Positions 8,234-17,074 of a stretch of 64,000 bases of DNA are shown here, in pieces. The stretch comes from Pedobacter schmidteae (GTDB lineage: Bacteria; Bacteroidota; Bacteroidia; Sphingobacteriales; Sphingobacteriaceae). Where the stretch lies: positions 1,795,097 to 1,859,096 of the forward strand of contig NZ_LS999839.1 in assembly GCF_900564155.1 (NCBI RefSeq), in the 5' to 3' direction. The notes under the pieces are model-generated. The model was not told where the DNA came from, did no database searches, and saw nothing but the letters and a program-made list of their open reading frames with translations. Every line of letters begins with the position of its first letter. The first letter of the stretch is position 1. A program made the translations under genes and the position numbers.

Positions 8234-11222
8234 CTTTCGGGAACCCTGCCGAACTCATTCCTGTTTGTTTAAAATCGGGCAGTTGAACTGGCGAAACACC
8301 CCATTCATCTTTAAAATAACTTAGATTGTTGACGTTGATAGCCGATGAATTTCTGAGTTTCAACACCACATCGTTGTCCTTAGCCTGTACCATTTTTAAC
8401 GAAGACAAATCTGCACCCAGTACATCATCAAAAAACAAAGCATACCTGCTGTCTCGTTTTTCATAATTAAAGGAGCTGTTTTTTAAGGTCAGGCCATTAA
8501 CGTGCCTGGCCCAGATGCCATAGGAGGGTTGTACTTTGAGGTTGGCCACATTGTATTGGCCTACACCCAGTTCTGGAGCCAGATTGGTGGTGTCTGATGC
8601 CGGATTACCACCCTTAACCAATACATGTACATCATTAAATTCAATATTTTTGATGTAACCCGTATGTTGGCCGTTTGGCAGTTTAAAATCCAGACCGCCG
8701 GTTACCGTTTCCGTATCTGGGAGCTTATAGCCCGCAATAATCGGACTAGCTTTATCCTGTTTGCCATCATATGCTTTCCATCGGCCATTTTTTTCGCCAT
8801 ATGAACTTCCACCATACACTTCAAATATATCTATTCCGTTGAGTATGATGTTTTCTACTTTGCCAATATTGACATTCTGAGCCAATAATTCATCATGTTT
8901 TACCCCATTTTCGGTAAAGACATAGCGGCCAACGGTTGCCCCCAGAATTCTTGCCCTGTTGGAAATAGAAATAAAGAAAGGGGCCCTACTGCGGTACATT
9001 TTCGACCTGGAGTGGAGTTTCCCGGTATGCCCGCAATTTAAATGAATGTCGCTGATGTGTGCCCCGTCATTTGTTGAAATAGAGAACCCTGCCTTGTTTG
9101 CTCCCAGCACATAGATGTTATCTACACAGATGTCCTTAATGTCATCTGCCGTTTCCGATCCAATCTGGAAAAGATTACAATTGGTATCGCCAATAATATT
9201 TCTGACTTTGTAATTGCGCGCGGGGCGGGTAAACCCCAGTGAACAATCAGATCCTGGCTTTATAATGTCATCGGAGCTTACTTTCGAATAAATATTTGTG
9301 GCGGTAACATTATTACAGGCCATAAAATCGTAAATGTCGCGGGCATTGCCCTGATTCTCTTTGCCCAGATAGGTATTGTGTACATGAATGTTGTCGGTAC
9401 CTGTGGCCAGTAACACAAAATGCCCGCCGCGATCAATTCTCAACATGTTGTCTATATCTGTTATGGTAGATCCGTCCTTTCCAATGTAATAAGGCTCGTC
9501 AGTTTTCGGGTCATACCACAGGTCTTCGGCGCGATAAACTCCGCCAATCTCCAGGTTGGTGCACAGTTTCAAGGTAAACATCTTGTCGGCACGGTTATCC
9601 GGTGCATTGCTCATCACCTTATCGCTGTTTACCAGGTTGCCATTGCCGGTAATCAGCCCATTGCCAATAATCTTTACATTGTCCAGCCTTTCTCCAAAAA
9701 ACATGGTGTTCCTAAAATAATGATGACCAACATCCTGTTTGGTCATATAATTTTCCGGGTCAGCATAAGGGCCTGCATCGGTAGGAGAGAGCCCGGAGCG
9801 GTACTTTTTGTCGCTAAACCAGGTGGCCTCTGGTGCGTCGGCGCCCTTAATGGCTTTAATGACCGCTTTTTTATCTACAAAGAGGTAAACATTGCTTTTA
9901 AGATGTACAGTCCGAACCTGATATACCCCGGCACTAAACAACAAAGTACCTCCACCCATTTTATTTAAAGTTGCAATAGCCTCATTTATAGTTTCGGTAT
10001 CATCCGTATTGCCGTCCCCTTTTACGTTGAAGCTTTTGATGTCCATTTTTCCTGAATAAAACTTCAGGACATTAGAGAAGCCCTTATTTGGTCCATCTTT
10101 AACGCTGAGCTTAAACAAGTACATTTTTTTCGGCAACAATGCCGATACCATGGCGGTAGCACTTTTAACATCAATCAATGCGGTGGCGGTCTTCCAGGTC
10201 TTGCCATTATCGGCCGACTGCATTAGGCCAACACTTTTGATGTTGCTGTTTGTGCCCCATTTAAGGTTTACTTTGGTGTACAGATCAGGAGTTTCCTGAT
10301 ACCGAAGGTCCTTATTTAATACTCTTTCCAGATCCGAAACGGTACTGGTCACGGTCAGCCCGGCACAAGCCGATCCTGTAGCAGCGCTGGTTAGTACTTC
10401 CGGTTGGGCCGTCGTGTAAGTTGCACTGAAAGCATAGTTGCCTACTTTGCTTAGAGCGACATTTTGAATGGTCAGTTTAAGGTCAGGCCCGTTTGCGGGC
10501 CTCAGATCAAGCTGACTGAAGGTAATTACAGAGCCGCCATTGCTGCCTTTTGATATCGATACCGTGCCCACTTTAGTATAGGGATAAGCCCCACCCACCC
10601 GTCCAATGGATTGGCTGGCCAGGTCTTTTAATTTGACATCTCCACGTCCTATCACATTTACTGTTGTATTTTGAAGGGTAACGTTAATGCCGGCAGGTAA
10701 AAACAGCTGAACACTGGTATTTGGACTGCGCTGGCCGGCACTAAAATACAGGGTCAAATCAGTCCCCGTGTTTGCCGTTATACTTTGCTGCTGTAGGTAA
10801 AGCTGTGCGGCAACAGCCATTGATTTTAATATAATCTGATAAGTTTTGGTGGTTTTTCCGTCCTCAGCAGTAACCATTAGCTGGTCTCCATTTGCTAATG
10901 CACCATCTGTTTTTAGTACTCCGTTTTTATCGCTTACCGTATATTTTTGGATGGAGCCGTCTTTTGAAACCAGCTGCCCGGCCAGCTGTTTAGCTCCAAT
11001 GCCTGTCGAAACCAAACCTTTATCCTCCGGAGTATCTACAGTAAACAAATAAGTACTTCCGGTAACCATCACAAGGGTATTGTCGGTAATGGCAGCTACG
11101 TGGGTGGCCATTTTGCTGATGGCTATTTCAGTGCCTGATTTATTTTTATTCTCCTTTATAGCCAGAGCTGGCAGGGTGGTACCCATTATAAAAATAAAGA
11201 ATAAAGCTATCAGATGTTTCAT
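8214..11222 (-). CDS. Secreted GH28-like polysaccharide-degrading protein (right-handed beta-helix)
   Basis: A 1,002-residue secreted protein with signal peptide MKHLIALFFIFIMGTTLPALA. The in-frame ATG at 11288 would bury the signal behind 22 residues, so I use 11222. Residues ~30-390 are beta-sandwich-like segments of unclear family. From about residue 400 (SFNVKGDGNTDDTETINEAI) it is a pectate-lyase/GH28 beta-helix of the sort that cleaves galacturonan. The DD of the active site is present in 'KVSSDDIIKPGSD', but the usual GHG histidine region reads 'NLFQIGSE', with no histidine, and the NTD motif is not intact. It is therefore either a divergent glycosidase/lyase or catalytically altered. 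The C-terminus lacks an obvious T9SS domain. The gene overlaps lysR tail to tail by 20 bp. Confidence 0.75.
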   Translation of the reverse strand: MKHLIALFFIFIMGTTLPALAIKENKNKSGTEIAISKMATHVAAITDNTLVMVTGSTYLFTVDTPEDKGLVSTGIGAKQLAGQLVSKDGSIQKYTVSDKNGVLKTDGALANGDQLMVTAEDGKTTKTYQIILKSMAVAAQLYLQQQSITANTGTDLTLYFSAGQRSPNTSVQLFLPAGINVTLQNTTVNVIGRGDVKLKDLASQSIGRVGGAYPYTKVGTVSISKGSNGGSVITFSQLDLRPANGPDLKLTIQNVALSKVGNYAFSATYTTAQPEVLTSAATGSACAGLTVTSTVSDLERVLNKDLRYQETPDLYTKVNLKWGTNSNIKSVGLMQSADNGKTWKTATALIDVKSATAMVSALLPKKMYLFKLSVKDGPNKGFSNVLKFYSGKMDIKSFNVKGDGNTDDTETINEAIATLNKMGGGTLLFSAGVYQVRTVHLKSNVYLFVDKKAVIKAIKGADAPEATWFSDKKYRSGLSPTDAGPYADPENYMTKQDVGHHYFRNTMFFGERLDNVKIIGNGLITGNGNLVNSDKVMSNAPDNRADKMFTLKLCTNLEIGGVYRAEDLWYDPKTDEPYYIGKDGSTITDIDNMLRIDRGGHFVLLATGTDNIHVHNTYLGKENQGNARDIYDFMACNNVTATNIYSKVSSDDIIKPGSDCSLGFTRPARNYKVRNIIGDTNCNLFQIGSETADDIKDICVDNIYVLGANKAGFSISTNDGAHISDIHLNCGHTGKLHSRSKMYRSRAPFFISISNRARILGATVGRYVFTENGVKHDELLAQNVNIGKVENIILNGIDIFEVYGGSSYGEKNGRWKAYDGKQDKASPIIAGYKLPDTETVTGGLDFKLPNGQHTGYIKNIEFNDVHVLVKGGNPASDTTNLAPELGVGQYNVANLKVQPSYGIWARHVNGLTLKNSSFNYEKRDSRYALFFDDVLGADLSSLKMVQAKDNDVVLKLRNSSAINVNNLSYFKDEWGVSPVQLPDFKQTGMSSAGFPKASPAKF

Positions 11223-11272
11223 AATCAATTCATTTGTGGTTAAAAATCGTGATTTATGATTAAATATATATA

Positions 11273-11295
11273 GCCAGATATTCAACAATTCTGGC
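11273..11295. promoter_or_regulatory. Inverted repeat between the GH28-like and patatin genes
   Basis: GCCAGA (11273-11278) and TCTGGC (11290-11295) are inverted around an 11-bp spacer in the 107-bp divergent region. It may be an operator for either gene; no regulator is identified. Confidence 0.35.
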
Positions 11296-11329
11296 AGAAA
11301 ACCTATATTTACTGTAAGCCCTTTGTATT

Positions 11330-12400
11330 ATGAAGAAGATCCTTTCTATTGACGGTGGAGGAATAAGAGGCATTATTCCGGGAATGATTCTGGTCGCTCT
11401 TGAAGATAAGCTGAAACGGGAAAGTAAAAACCCTGACGCGGCAATAGTAGATTATTTCGATTTTTTTGCGGGAACCAGTACCGGTGGAATCCTGACCTGT
11501 CTGTTACTGTGTCCCTCTGAAGAAGACCATACCCGACCCCGGTTTTCGGCCAGGGCCGCACTGGATTTATACCTGGAGCATGGGCGTGAGATTTTTAAAA
11601 TGAGTTTTTTTAAACGTGTCCGGGCCAAATTCGGACTTGCAGGCGAACGCTATAACAGTGCAATTTTTGAGGGTGTATTGAAAACCTATTTTGGCGATAC
11701 CCGGCTTAGTGAGCTCATCAAGCCCTGTATCATCAGCGCCTATAATATCGAACTGCGGAAAACACATTTTTTCAGGCAGCAGAATGCCATTGCAAGGGGC
11801 GAGATCCGCGATTTTTACCTGAGGGATGTTTGCCGGGCCACCTCAGCAGCGCCCACCTATTTTAGTGTGGCCGAAATTCACTCTCTGGCCAATGTGCGTT
11901 ATCCATTGCTGGATGGTGGGGTATTTGCCACCAACCCTGCATTGAGTGGCCTGATTGAGGTAACCAAGGCTTTCAATCAAACCCGCATCAACGATATTTT
12001 TTTAGCATCGCTGGGAACCGGGCGGTCCAGACGGTCGTATGATTATGACCATTTTAAAAAAAGCAGTGCCATGGCTATTGTACCTGCCATATTAGATATT
12101 ATGATGAGTGGAGTGGCTGAAACCAGCGATTTCTTTTTGCAGCAGCTGTTCAATTCGGCCGGCAGAAGTGAAAACTATATCCGTATAGAACCGAATAGCC
12201 TGGAAAGCATCCAGGAAGGTTTGGGCGCTGCAAGCCCCTCCAACATCGAAAAACTGGTGGCTCTGGGCGACCGCACTATTAGTGAAAACGAAGCCCATTT
12301 AACAAAATTGGTCAGGTTGCTGATAGAAGAACAAAAACATTCGTCAAATAAAAAAACATGGGATTTTTTAAAGGCCGTTAGGTCGCTGGGCTCTTTGTAG
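11330..12400 (+). CDS. Patatin-like phospholipase
   Basis: A 356-residue cytoplasmic lipid acyl hydrolase of the patatin fold. It has the glycine-rich oxyanion loop DGGGIRG (residues 7-13), the nucleophile motif GTSTGG (GxSxG) near residue 50, and the catalytic Asp in 'LLDGGVFATNP', the complete Ser-Asp dyad. It has no signal peptide or membrane segment. CapV, the phospholipase effector of CBASS phage defence, has the same fold and motifs. However, no cyclic-nucleotide synthase lies next to this gene, so I call it a stand-alone patatin. The hybrid histidine kinase starts 61 bp downstream on the same strand and could be cotranscribed. Confidence 0.9.
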   Translation: MKKILSIDGGGIRGIIPGMILVALEDKLKRESKNPDAAIVDYFDFFAGTSTGGILTCLLLCPSEEDHTRPRFSARAALDLYLEHGREIFKMSFFKRVRAKFGLAGERYNSAIFEGVLKTYFGDTRLSELIKPCIISAYNIELRKTHFFRQQNAIARGEIRDFYLRDVCRATSAAPTYFSVAEIHSLANVRYPLLDGGVFATNPALSGLIEVTKAFNQTRINDIFLASLGTGRSRRSYDYDHFKKSSAMAIVPAILDIMMSGVAETSDFFLQQLFNSAGRSENYIRIEPNSLESIQEGLGAASPSNIEKLVALGDRTISENEAHLTKLVRLLIEEQKHSSNKKTWDFLKAVRSLGSL

Positions 12401-12461
12401 TAAAAATTGTAGCATGCTTTTTGTTTTGAAGCTATTGCCATTTTTACGATAAACAAACTAG

Positions 12462-14948
12462 ATGAGGCATGTAACCCAGAATTTCTTTTTAAAAGCCATC
12501 AAAGGGAAAATCATTATCGCTTTGCTTTTAGGGTGTTTTGCCCTATTTATGGCCTGGGGGGTAAGTAAAGTTGCCTTTAAAGAGATGCTGACTACAGTAG
12601 AAAACATCACCGCACCCAGCGAGAAACTGCGGGTGGTGAATGCCATCTCCCGAAAAATCGGCAATCTCGACCAGCGGCAGAAAAAGCAGGCATTTAACGA
12701 TCCGGGAAACTACAACGAGCTGTTTAAAGAGTCGAGGCAACTGCGTTTGGTCCTGGATACCCTGGCGGGATTGTATACCGATGATTCGGTTCAGCTAAAC
12801 CGGATTTTGACCATTAAAAAGCTGTTAAGGGAAAGGGATAAGCAGTTTATCAATTATCTTAAAGTAAGAGAGCGCCTGGTTAATAACCGATCATTTTCGG
12901 CGCAGGTAAAAAACCTGTCGGCTATAGTGGCCAGAGGCTCGGAGCAGGCCGACAGTACCATTGTTGCCACCGAACAAAAAACTTCTACCACTACCATTTA
13001 TCCAACCGAAGAGCGGCCAAGAGGTTTTTTTAGCAAGATTTTTGGGAAAAAAAGAACCAATGAGGAAGATAACGGGGTTAAAATTGTAAACGAAGAGAAG
13101 GTAAAAAGGGATACCATTGCCCTATCGGCCGAAGCCCGGATGACCAAAAACCTGGAAGCATCGTTAAAGGTGATTGAAAAAGAGCAGCGGATAAAAAATG
13201 AAAGCTTCCTGAACCGCGAAGCTATTTTAACCGATGCAAATAACCTGCTGGTGAGCCAGATGCTGGATGTTTTAAGAAAGGTAGAAAGCGAGGTGGTGGC
13301 ACAAATTGAACTCAATGGCATCCAGGCCAAAAATGTGGTGAACACGGGTATCAGTACCATCAGCATCATTATGCTGGTATTTTTCTTTTTAACCATACTG
13401 CTGCTCTATTTTATTTTAACAGATATTACGCGCAGCAATAAGTACCGGGCCCAACTGGAGCAGGCCAAAGATGAAGCCGAATATCATGGCATGGCCAAAC
13501 AGCGGTTTCTATCCAATATGAGCCACGAGATCAGAACGCCCTTACAGTCTATCATTGGTTATTCTGAAATCATCCGAAAGCAGGCACATCCGCAACGTAA
13601 AGATGTGGAGGCCATATACCATTCGTCAGAGCATTTGCTACAGATTGTGAATGAAGTGCTGGACTATAACCGAATCATTTCGGGTAAGTTTACCTTCCAG
13701 GAAAAAGCATTCGATATGGTCGGGCAGTTGAACGAGGTGGTGTCGGTAATGCGCGCCCAGGCCGAAAATAAAATGCTCAGTTTGTGTACAGAATTTGATT
13801 TGGAGGGACTGGCCTATGTAGCAGGTGACCCTTTCCGGCTGAAGCAGATTTTATACAATTTATTGGGCAATGCTATAAAGTTCACCCCCAGAGGAGAAGT
13901 GGTGCTTGCTGTTTTTTACAAACGCCAGGGCGATTTGTTGCACTTTACTTTTATGGTGAAAGATACGGGTATTGGACTTACGGAAGCCGAAAGCAAACGT
14001 ATATTTAACGAGTTTGAACAAGTCAGTCCGGTAGACAACGAGGAAGTGAACAAAGCGGGCGCCGGATTGGGCCTGCCTATTATCAAATCGTTGATTGAGC
14101 AGCAGGGCGGACGGGTATACGTGAAGAGTAAAAAAGGGGAGGGGAGTATTTTTACGGTTTATCTGACTTTTACCGCTGTTGCCAAGCCGCTGGCCGAAAA
14201 TACGGCATTTACTCCTCAGCAATACACCGGAAAAATCTGGCTGGTTGACGACGATCAGTTGATCCTGGACCTGTGCGAAGTCATTTTTCAGTCGCGCGGA
14301 ATTGAAGCCCGACTTTTTAACTCGCCGCTTCAACTGCTGGAGGCAGAATGGGACGATGGTGTTAAATATGTGCTGATGGATATGCGGATGCCTGAAATGG
14401 ACGGTTTGAAACTTTGCAAACTGCTTCGGGCACGCCTGGGCGATAAAGTAAATATTTACGCCATTACGGCGCAGGTTTTGCCAGATGAACGCGAATTGCT
14501 ATTAAATAATGGTTTCGATGGGATTCTGATGAAACCCTTTAAAGAGGAAGAACTTTTGGCCGTGTTTAAACCCGGGGCCGGCATACAGATGCCTGGTTTT
14601 GAAAACCAGGAAACCATTGAATTGGATCTGAGTAACCTGAAAAAAATGACCTTTTATGATGAGGAACAATTGCAACGTGTGCTGGTCAGGTTCAGCGAAG
14701 ACAGCTTAAATGATAGCCGGGAAATACAGGAAGCGATGGACAATGATGACCAACCTACGCTCCGGTTGATTACCCACAGGATGGCAGGACGGATTGCACA
14801 GCTGGGCGCCGGAAAGCTGGCTGCTAGATTCCGAAGTATGGAAATGGAATTGGCTGCCGAAGGGCTTGGCCCCGACAAAAAGCAGACAATGCAAGGCTTA
14901 TTGTCACAACTGCTGTTGCTTTTGGCTCAGCTAAAGCAACAGGTATAG
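12462..14948 (+). CDS. Hybrid sensor histidine kinase with receiver and Hpt domains
   Basis: An 828-residue inner-membrane kinase. A membrane helix at ~15-33 and a second at ~298-320 frame a ~260-residue, coiled-coil-rich extracytoplasmic sensor that contains a charged, low-complexity stretch near residue 185-215. Then come HisKA (FLSNMSHEIRTPL, phospho-acceptor His355), HATPase with N-, G1- and G2-box-like motifs (LLGNAIKFT, DTGIGL, GAGLGL), a receiver (VLMDMRMPEMDG, Asp640) and a C-terminal Hpt domain (ITHRMAG, His772). This is a full phosphorelay in one chain. It is convergent with the NtrC-type regulator gene, 4 bp away, which is the plausible partner by position. Confidence 0.93.
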   Translation: MRHVTQNFFLKAIKGKIIIALLLGCFALFMAWGVSKVAFKEMLTTVENITAPSEKLRVVNAISRKIGNLDQRQKKQAFNDPGNYNELFKESRQLRLVLDTLAGLYTDDSVQLNRILTIKKLLRERDKQFINYLKVRERLVNNRSFSAQVKNLSAIVARGSEQADSTIVATEQKTSTTTIYPTEERPRGFFSKIFGKKRTNEEDNGVKIVNEEKVKRDTIALSAEARMTKNLEASLKVIEKEQRIKNESFLNREAILTDANNLLVSQMLDVLRKVESEVVAQIELNGIQAKNVVNTGISTISIIMLVFFFLTILLLYFILTDITRSNKYRAQLEQAKDEAEYHGMAKQRFLSNMSHEIRTPLQSIIGYSEIIRKQAHPQRKDVEAIYHSSEHLLQIVNEVLDYNRIISGKFTFQEKAFDMVGQLNEVVSVMRAQAENKMLSLCTEFDLEGLAYVAGDPFRLKQILYNLLGNAIKFTPRGEVVLAVFYKRQGDLLHFTFMVKDTGIGLTEAESKRIFNEFEQVSPVDNEEVNKAGAGLGLPIIKSLIEQQGGRVYVKSKKGEGSIFTVYLTFTAVAKPLAENTAFTPQQYTGKIWLVDDDQLILDLCEVIFQSRGIEARLFNSPLQLLEAEWDDGVKYVLMDMRMPEMDGLKLCKLLRARLGDKVNIYAITAQVLPDERELLLNNGFDGILMKPFKEEELLAVFKPGAGIQMPGFENQETIELDLSNLKKMTFYDEEQLQRVLVRFSEDSLNDSREIQEAMDNDDQPTLRLITHRMAGRIAQLGAGKLAARFRSMEMELAAEGLGPDKKQTMQGLLSQLLLLLAQLKQQV

Positions 14949-14952
14949 CGGC

Positions 14953-16281
14953 TTACTCAATATCATAGCGTTCCATTTTACTGTACAACGTTTTTCGGTC
15001 AATATTTAGAAGTTTCGCAGCTTTCGATTTGTTGTATTTTACCTTCATCAGCGTCTCAATGATCATAGCCTTCTCATTCACCTCATTAATTGCCTTCAGG
15101 TCAGATGTATTTAATTTTGGTGCCTGATTAATGGAAATGATCATTTCTTCAGGAAGTGAAGCTACATCTGCAGTATCGTCTGGTGTAAGTAGTACCATTC
15201 TTTTGATCACATTTTTAAGCTCGCGCAGATTGCCCGGCCAATCGTATGTCAGCAAAAGTGTTTTGGCCTGGGCCGAAATATGCTGTACGTTTCTGCCTAG
15301 CTCGCGGTTGGATAGATTTACAAAATGATGGATAAACAATTCTATATCCTTACCTCTTTCTCTCAGGGCGGGTAATAATATTTTAAATTCATTCAAACGG
15401 TGATAAAGGTCCTCCCGGAACGAACCATTGGCTACGCTGGTTTTCAAATCATCATTTGTAGCCGCAATAATCCTTACGTCAACCGGAATGGTTTTGGTAC
15501 TTCCCAAAGGTTGAATAATCCTTTCCTGAAGGGCCCGTAACATTTTTACCTGAACTTCGTAGCTTAAATTGCCTACTTCGTCCAAAAAAAGTGTGCCACC
15601 ATTGGCTGCTTCAAATTGCCCTTTTTTCTCGGCCAGCGCACCTGTAAAAGCTCCTTTTGCATGGCCAAACAGCTCGCTGGCGGCAAGGTCTTTTGATAGC
15701 GCCCCACAATCTATGGCTACAAAAGGTTTGTTGTGGCGTTTACTTTGCATATGCAGGGTGCGGGCAGCATACTCTTTACCGGTACCGCTTTCGCCTTGTA
15801 TAATAACCGACATGTCGGTGGGTGCTACCAATGCAATGTGTTCATAAAGTTTATCGGCAATAGAACTTTTTCCCTTTATAGCATCAGTATGTTCTACTGA
15901 ATGGCCCGCTTTGCCGGTTTCTTTTTTATCGAGGGCATTGTTGATAAGCATCAACAATTCATCAGGGTTAACTGGTTTGGTGATATAATCAAATGCGCCC
16001 AATTGTATAGACTTTACAGCGGTGCGCACATCATTAAAGCTGGTCATGATGATAGCAGGTTGCATAGAACCTTTTTCGCGCACATGCGAAAGAATGTCTA
16101 ATCCGGTTCCGTCGGGTAAACGATAATCAATCAGCAACAATTCAAAATTTTCATGGTCGGTTTTGCCAAGGGCTTTTTTCACATCATTTACAATATGGGG
16201 TTCATGGCCATATTTTGTTAGAAAGCCTTCAAGTACCTGCGAAAAAGTTGAGTCGTCTTCAATGATGAGTATTTTTGCCAT
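14953..16281 (-). CDS. Sigma-54-dependent NtrC-type response regulator
   Basis: A 442-residue regulator. The receiver domain (residues 1-120) has the acidic pocket EDD near residue 8-10 and the phospho-acceptor Asp52 in 'LLLIDYRLPDG'. The AAA+ domain has Walker A GESGTGKE, the sigma-54-contacting loop GAFTGA and Walker B 'GGTLFLDEVG'. A C-terminal Fis-type helix-turn-helix reads 'AKLLNIDRKTLYSKM'. It activates RNA polymerase with sigma-54 at -24/-12 promoters. I use the ATG at 16281 (MAKILIIEDD) because the upstream ATG (16314) gives 11 foreign residues and overlaps the terminator hairpin. The hybrid kinase gene is convergent, 4 bp away. Confidence 0.95.
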   Translation of the reverse strand: MAKILIIEDDSTFSQVLEGFLTKYGHEPHIVNDVKKALGKTDHENFELLLIDYRLPDGTGLDILSHVREKGSMQPAIIMTSFNDVRTAVKSIQLGAFDYITKPVNPDELLMLINNALDKKETGKAGHSVEHTDAIKGKSSIADKLYEHIALVAPTDMSVIIQGESGTGKEYAARTLHMQSKRHNKPFVAIDCGALSKDLAASELFGHAKGAFTGALAEKKGQFEAANGGTLFLDEVGNLSYEVQVKMLRALQERIIQPLGSTKTIPVDVRIIAATNDDLKTSVANGSFREDLYHRLNEFKILLPALRERGKDIELFIHHFVNLSNRELGRNVQHISAQAKTLLLTYDWPGNLRELKNVIKRMVLLTPDDTADVASLPEEMIISINQAPKLNTSDLKAINEVNEKAMIIETLMKVKYNKSKAAKLLNIDRKTLYSKMERYDIE

Positions 16282-16312
16282 AGGGATTTCGCTTGAGATA
16301 TAGCAAAAATAC

Positions 16313-16337
16313 AAAAGCCGGACGAAATCCGGCTTTT
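16313..16337 (-). terminator. Rho-independent terminator for the small secreted protein gene
   Basis: AAAAGCCGGA (16313-16322) and TCCGGCTTTT (16328-16337) form a 10-bp stem with a 5-base loop. Read on the minus strand it ends in TTTT followed by GTATTTTT, and it lies 39 bp after the stop codon at 16377. Confidence 0.8.
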
Positions 16338-16376
16338 GAAAGGTGTTAAATTGTTATTATATTAGGGATATAGGGA

Positions 16377-16688
16377 TTATTCGATAACTACGCCGTCTTT
16401 TCCTATCTTCAAAGAGGCAGTTTCTTCTTGTTTTTTAACATCTACCTGATAATATTCCGATTTGTCGGCTTTAGTTACCAGAAATGCTGCTGTTGGAATC
16501 CATTCTTTGTATTTGTCGGACGATAAGGTCGTTTTAACAGCATCAGGTAGATCTTTTACTTCAACCGGTTTTTTGGTCGTACTATCTTGTTGTATGCTTT
16601 TTACAACCGGAGTTTTAATGTCGCTTGCTTTTACTGTGGTTAATCCTGCGAAGGCCAGGAACGCTGCTGATAAAATGATCTTTTTCAT
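16377..16688 (-). CDS. Small secreted protein, PepSY-like
   Basis: A 103-residue protein with a signal peptide (MKKIILSAAFLAFAGLTTVKA). The mature part is a short acid/lysine-rich linker plus a domain 'LPDAVKTTLSSDKYKEWIPT....YYQVDV' that resembles PepSY/BLIP-like periplasmic folds. The family is only suggested. Its function is unknown. It has its own terminator and lies between the NtrC-type gene and the Rrf2 control region. Confidence 0.75.
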   Translation of the reverse strand: MKKIILSAAFLAFAGLTTVKASDIKTPVVKSIQQDSTTKKPVEVKDLPDAVKTTLSSDKYKEWIPTAAFLVTKADKSEYYQVDVKKQEETASLKIGKDGVVIE

Positions 16689-16894
16689 AATTATAATTTT
16701 TTATTCTTTTGCTAAATGATTACGCTTTAGGTTAGTACATAATGGTGCCAAAGTGATATTTTTTGTTCAAAAGAGCCGTATCGGGCTTTTAAAGCCTTTG
16801 GCCTAAAAAAGACTGTAGAGAAAGTCTACAATATGTAGCGTAACTGTTCAATTTTTGGTTTAAAAGGTTCTGCTTATACCTTTTCCTCACATGG

Positions 16895-16994
16895 TTCACA
16901 CATTCTACACATATCCTTCACAAAAAGGTACCCTTTTGTGGGTTTTGTGTGAAGGGGGTGTGAATAAGGTGTGAAGAATCGCAAACCTTGTGAA
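16895..16994. repeat. Array of six TGTGAA/TTCACA hexamers
   Basis: TTCACA occurs at 16895-16900 and 16917-16922 (22 bp apart). TGTGAA occurs at 16948, 16959, 16970 and 16989. The copies at 16948, 16959 and 16970 are spaced exactly 11 bp. GGTGTGAATAA/GGTGTGAAGAA (16957-16978) is an 11-bp tandem repeat. One-turn spacing suggests cooperative binding by a protein on one face of the DNA. Confidence 0.6.
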
Positions 16995-17061
16995 GAAATA
17001 TATGCTGTGGAAAGAATCTTATGGATTTAGGGGATATTATCAAAATACATAAATCTTTTCT

Positions 17062-17069
17062 TAGCTTTG
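17062..17069 (+). promoter_or_regulatory. TAnnTTTG -7 element before the Rrf2 gene
   Basis: TAGCTTTG matches TAnnTTTG and ends 5 bp before the ATG at 17075. Transcription would then start at the ATG itself, implying a leaderless mRNA. No -33 TTTG at standard spacing was found. Confidence 0.45.
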
Positions 17070-17074
17070 CTAGT

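Larger units (their letters stand above)
16689..17074. promoter_or_regulatory. 386-bp non-coding region with hexamer array and dyads upstream of rrf2
   Basis: There is no credible gene here. The segment holds GGCTTTTAAAGCC at 16784-16796 (a short dyad), a 22-bp near-palindrome at 16919-16940 and six TTCACA/TGTGAA hexamers between 16895 and 16994. It ends in the TAGCTTTG element before the Rrf2 gene. It appears to be an unusually large control region. Confidence 0.6.

Noticed and set aside
9420..9968. 182-codon plus-strand frame inside the GH28-like gene
   Set aside because: It is antisense to a well-supported beta-helix coding region, has no domain or signal, and its composition is what a reverse-complement shadow gives.
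11330..12400. CBASS phage-defence operon based on the patatin gene (CapV-like)
   Set aside because: No CD-NTase, E1/E2/JAB or HORMA/TRIP13 gene lies nearby, so only a patatin-like phospholipase is supported.
16735..16760. Sigma-54 (-24/-12) promoter before the small secreted protein gene, suggested by TTGGCAC on the minus strand
   Set aside because: The GC expected 12 bp after the GG is absent (TA instead), so the match is to the -24 half only.
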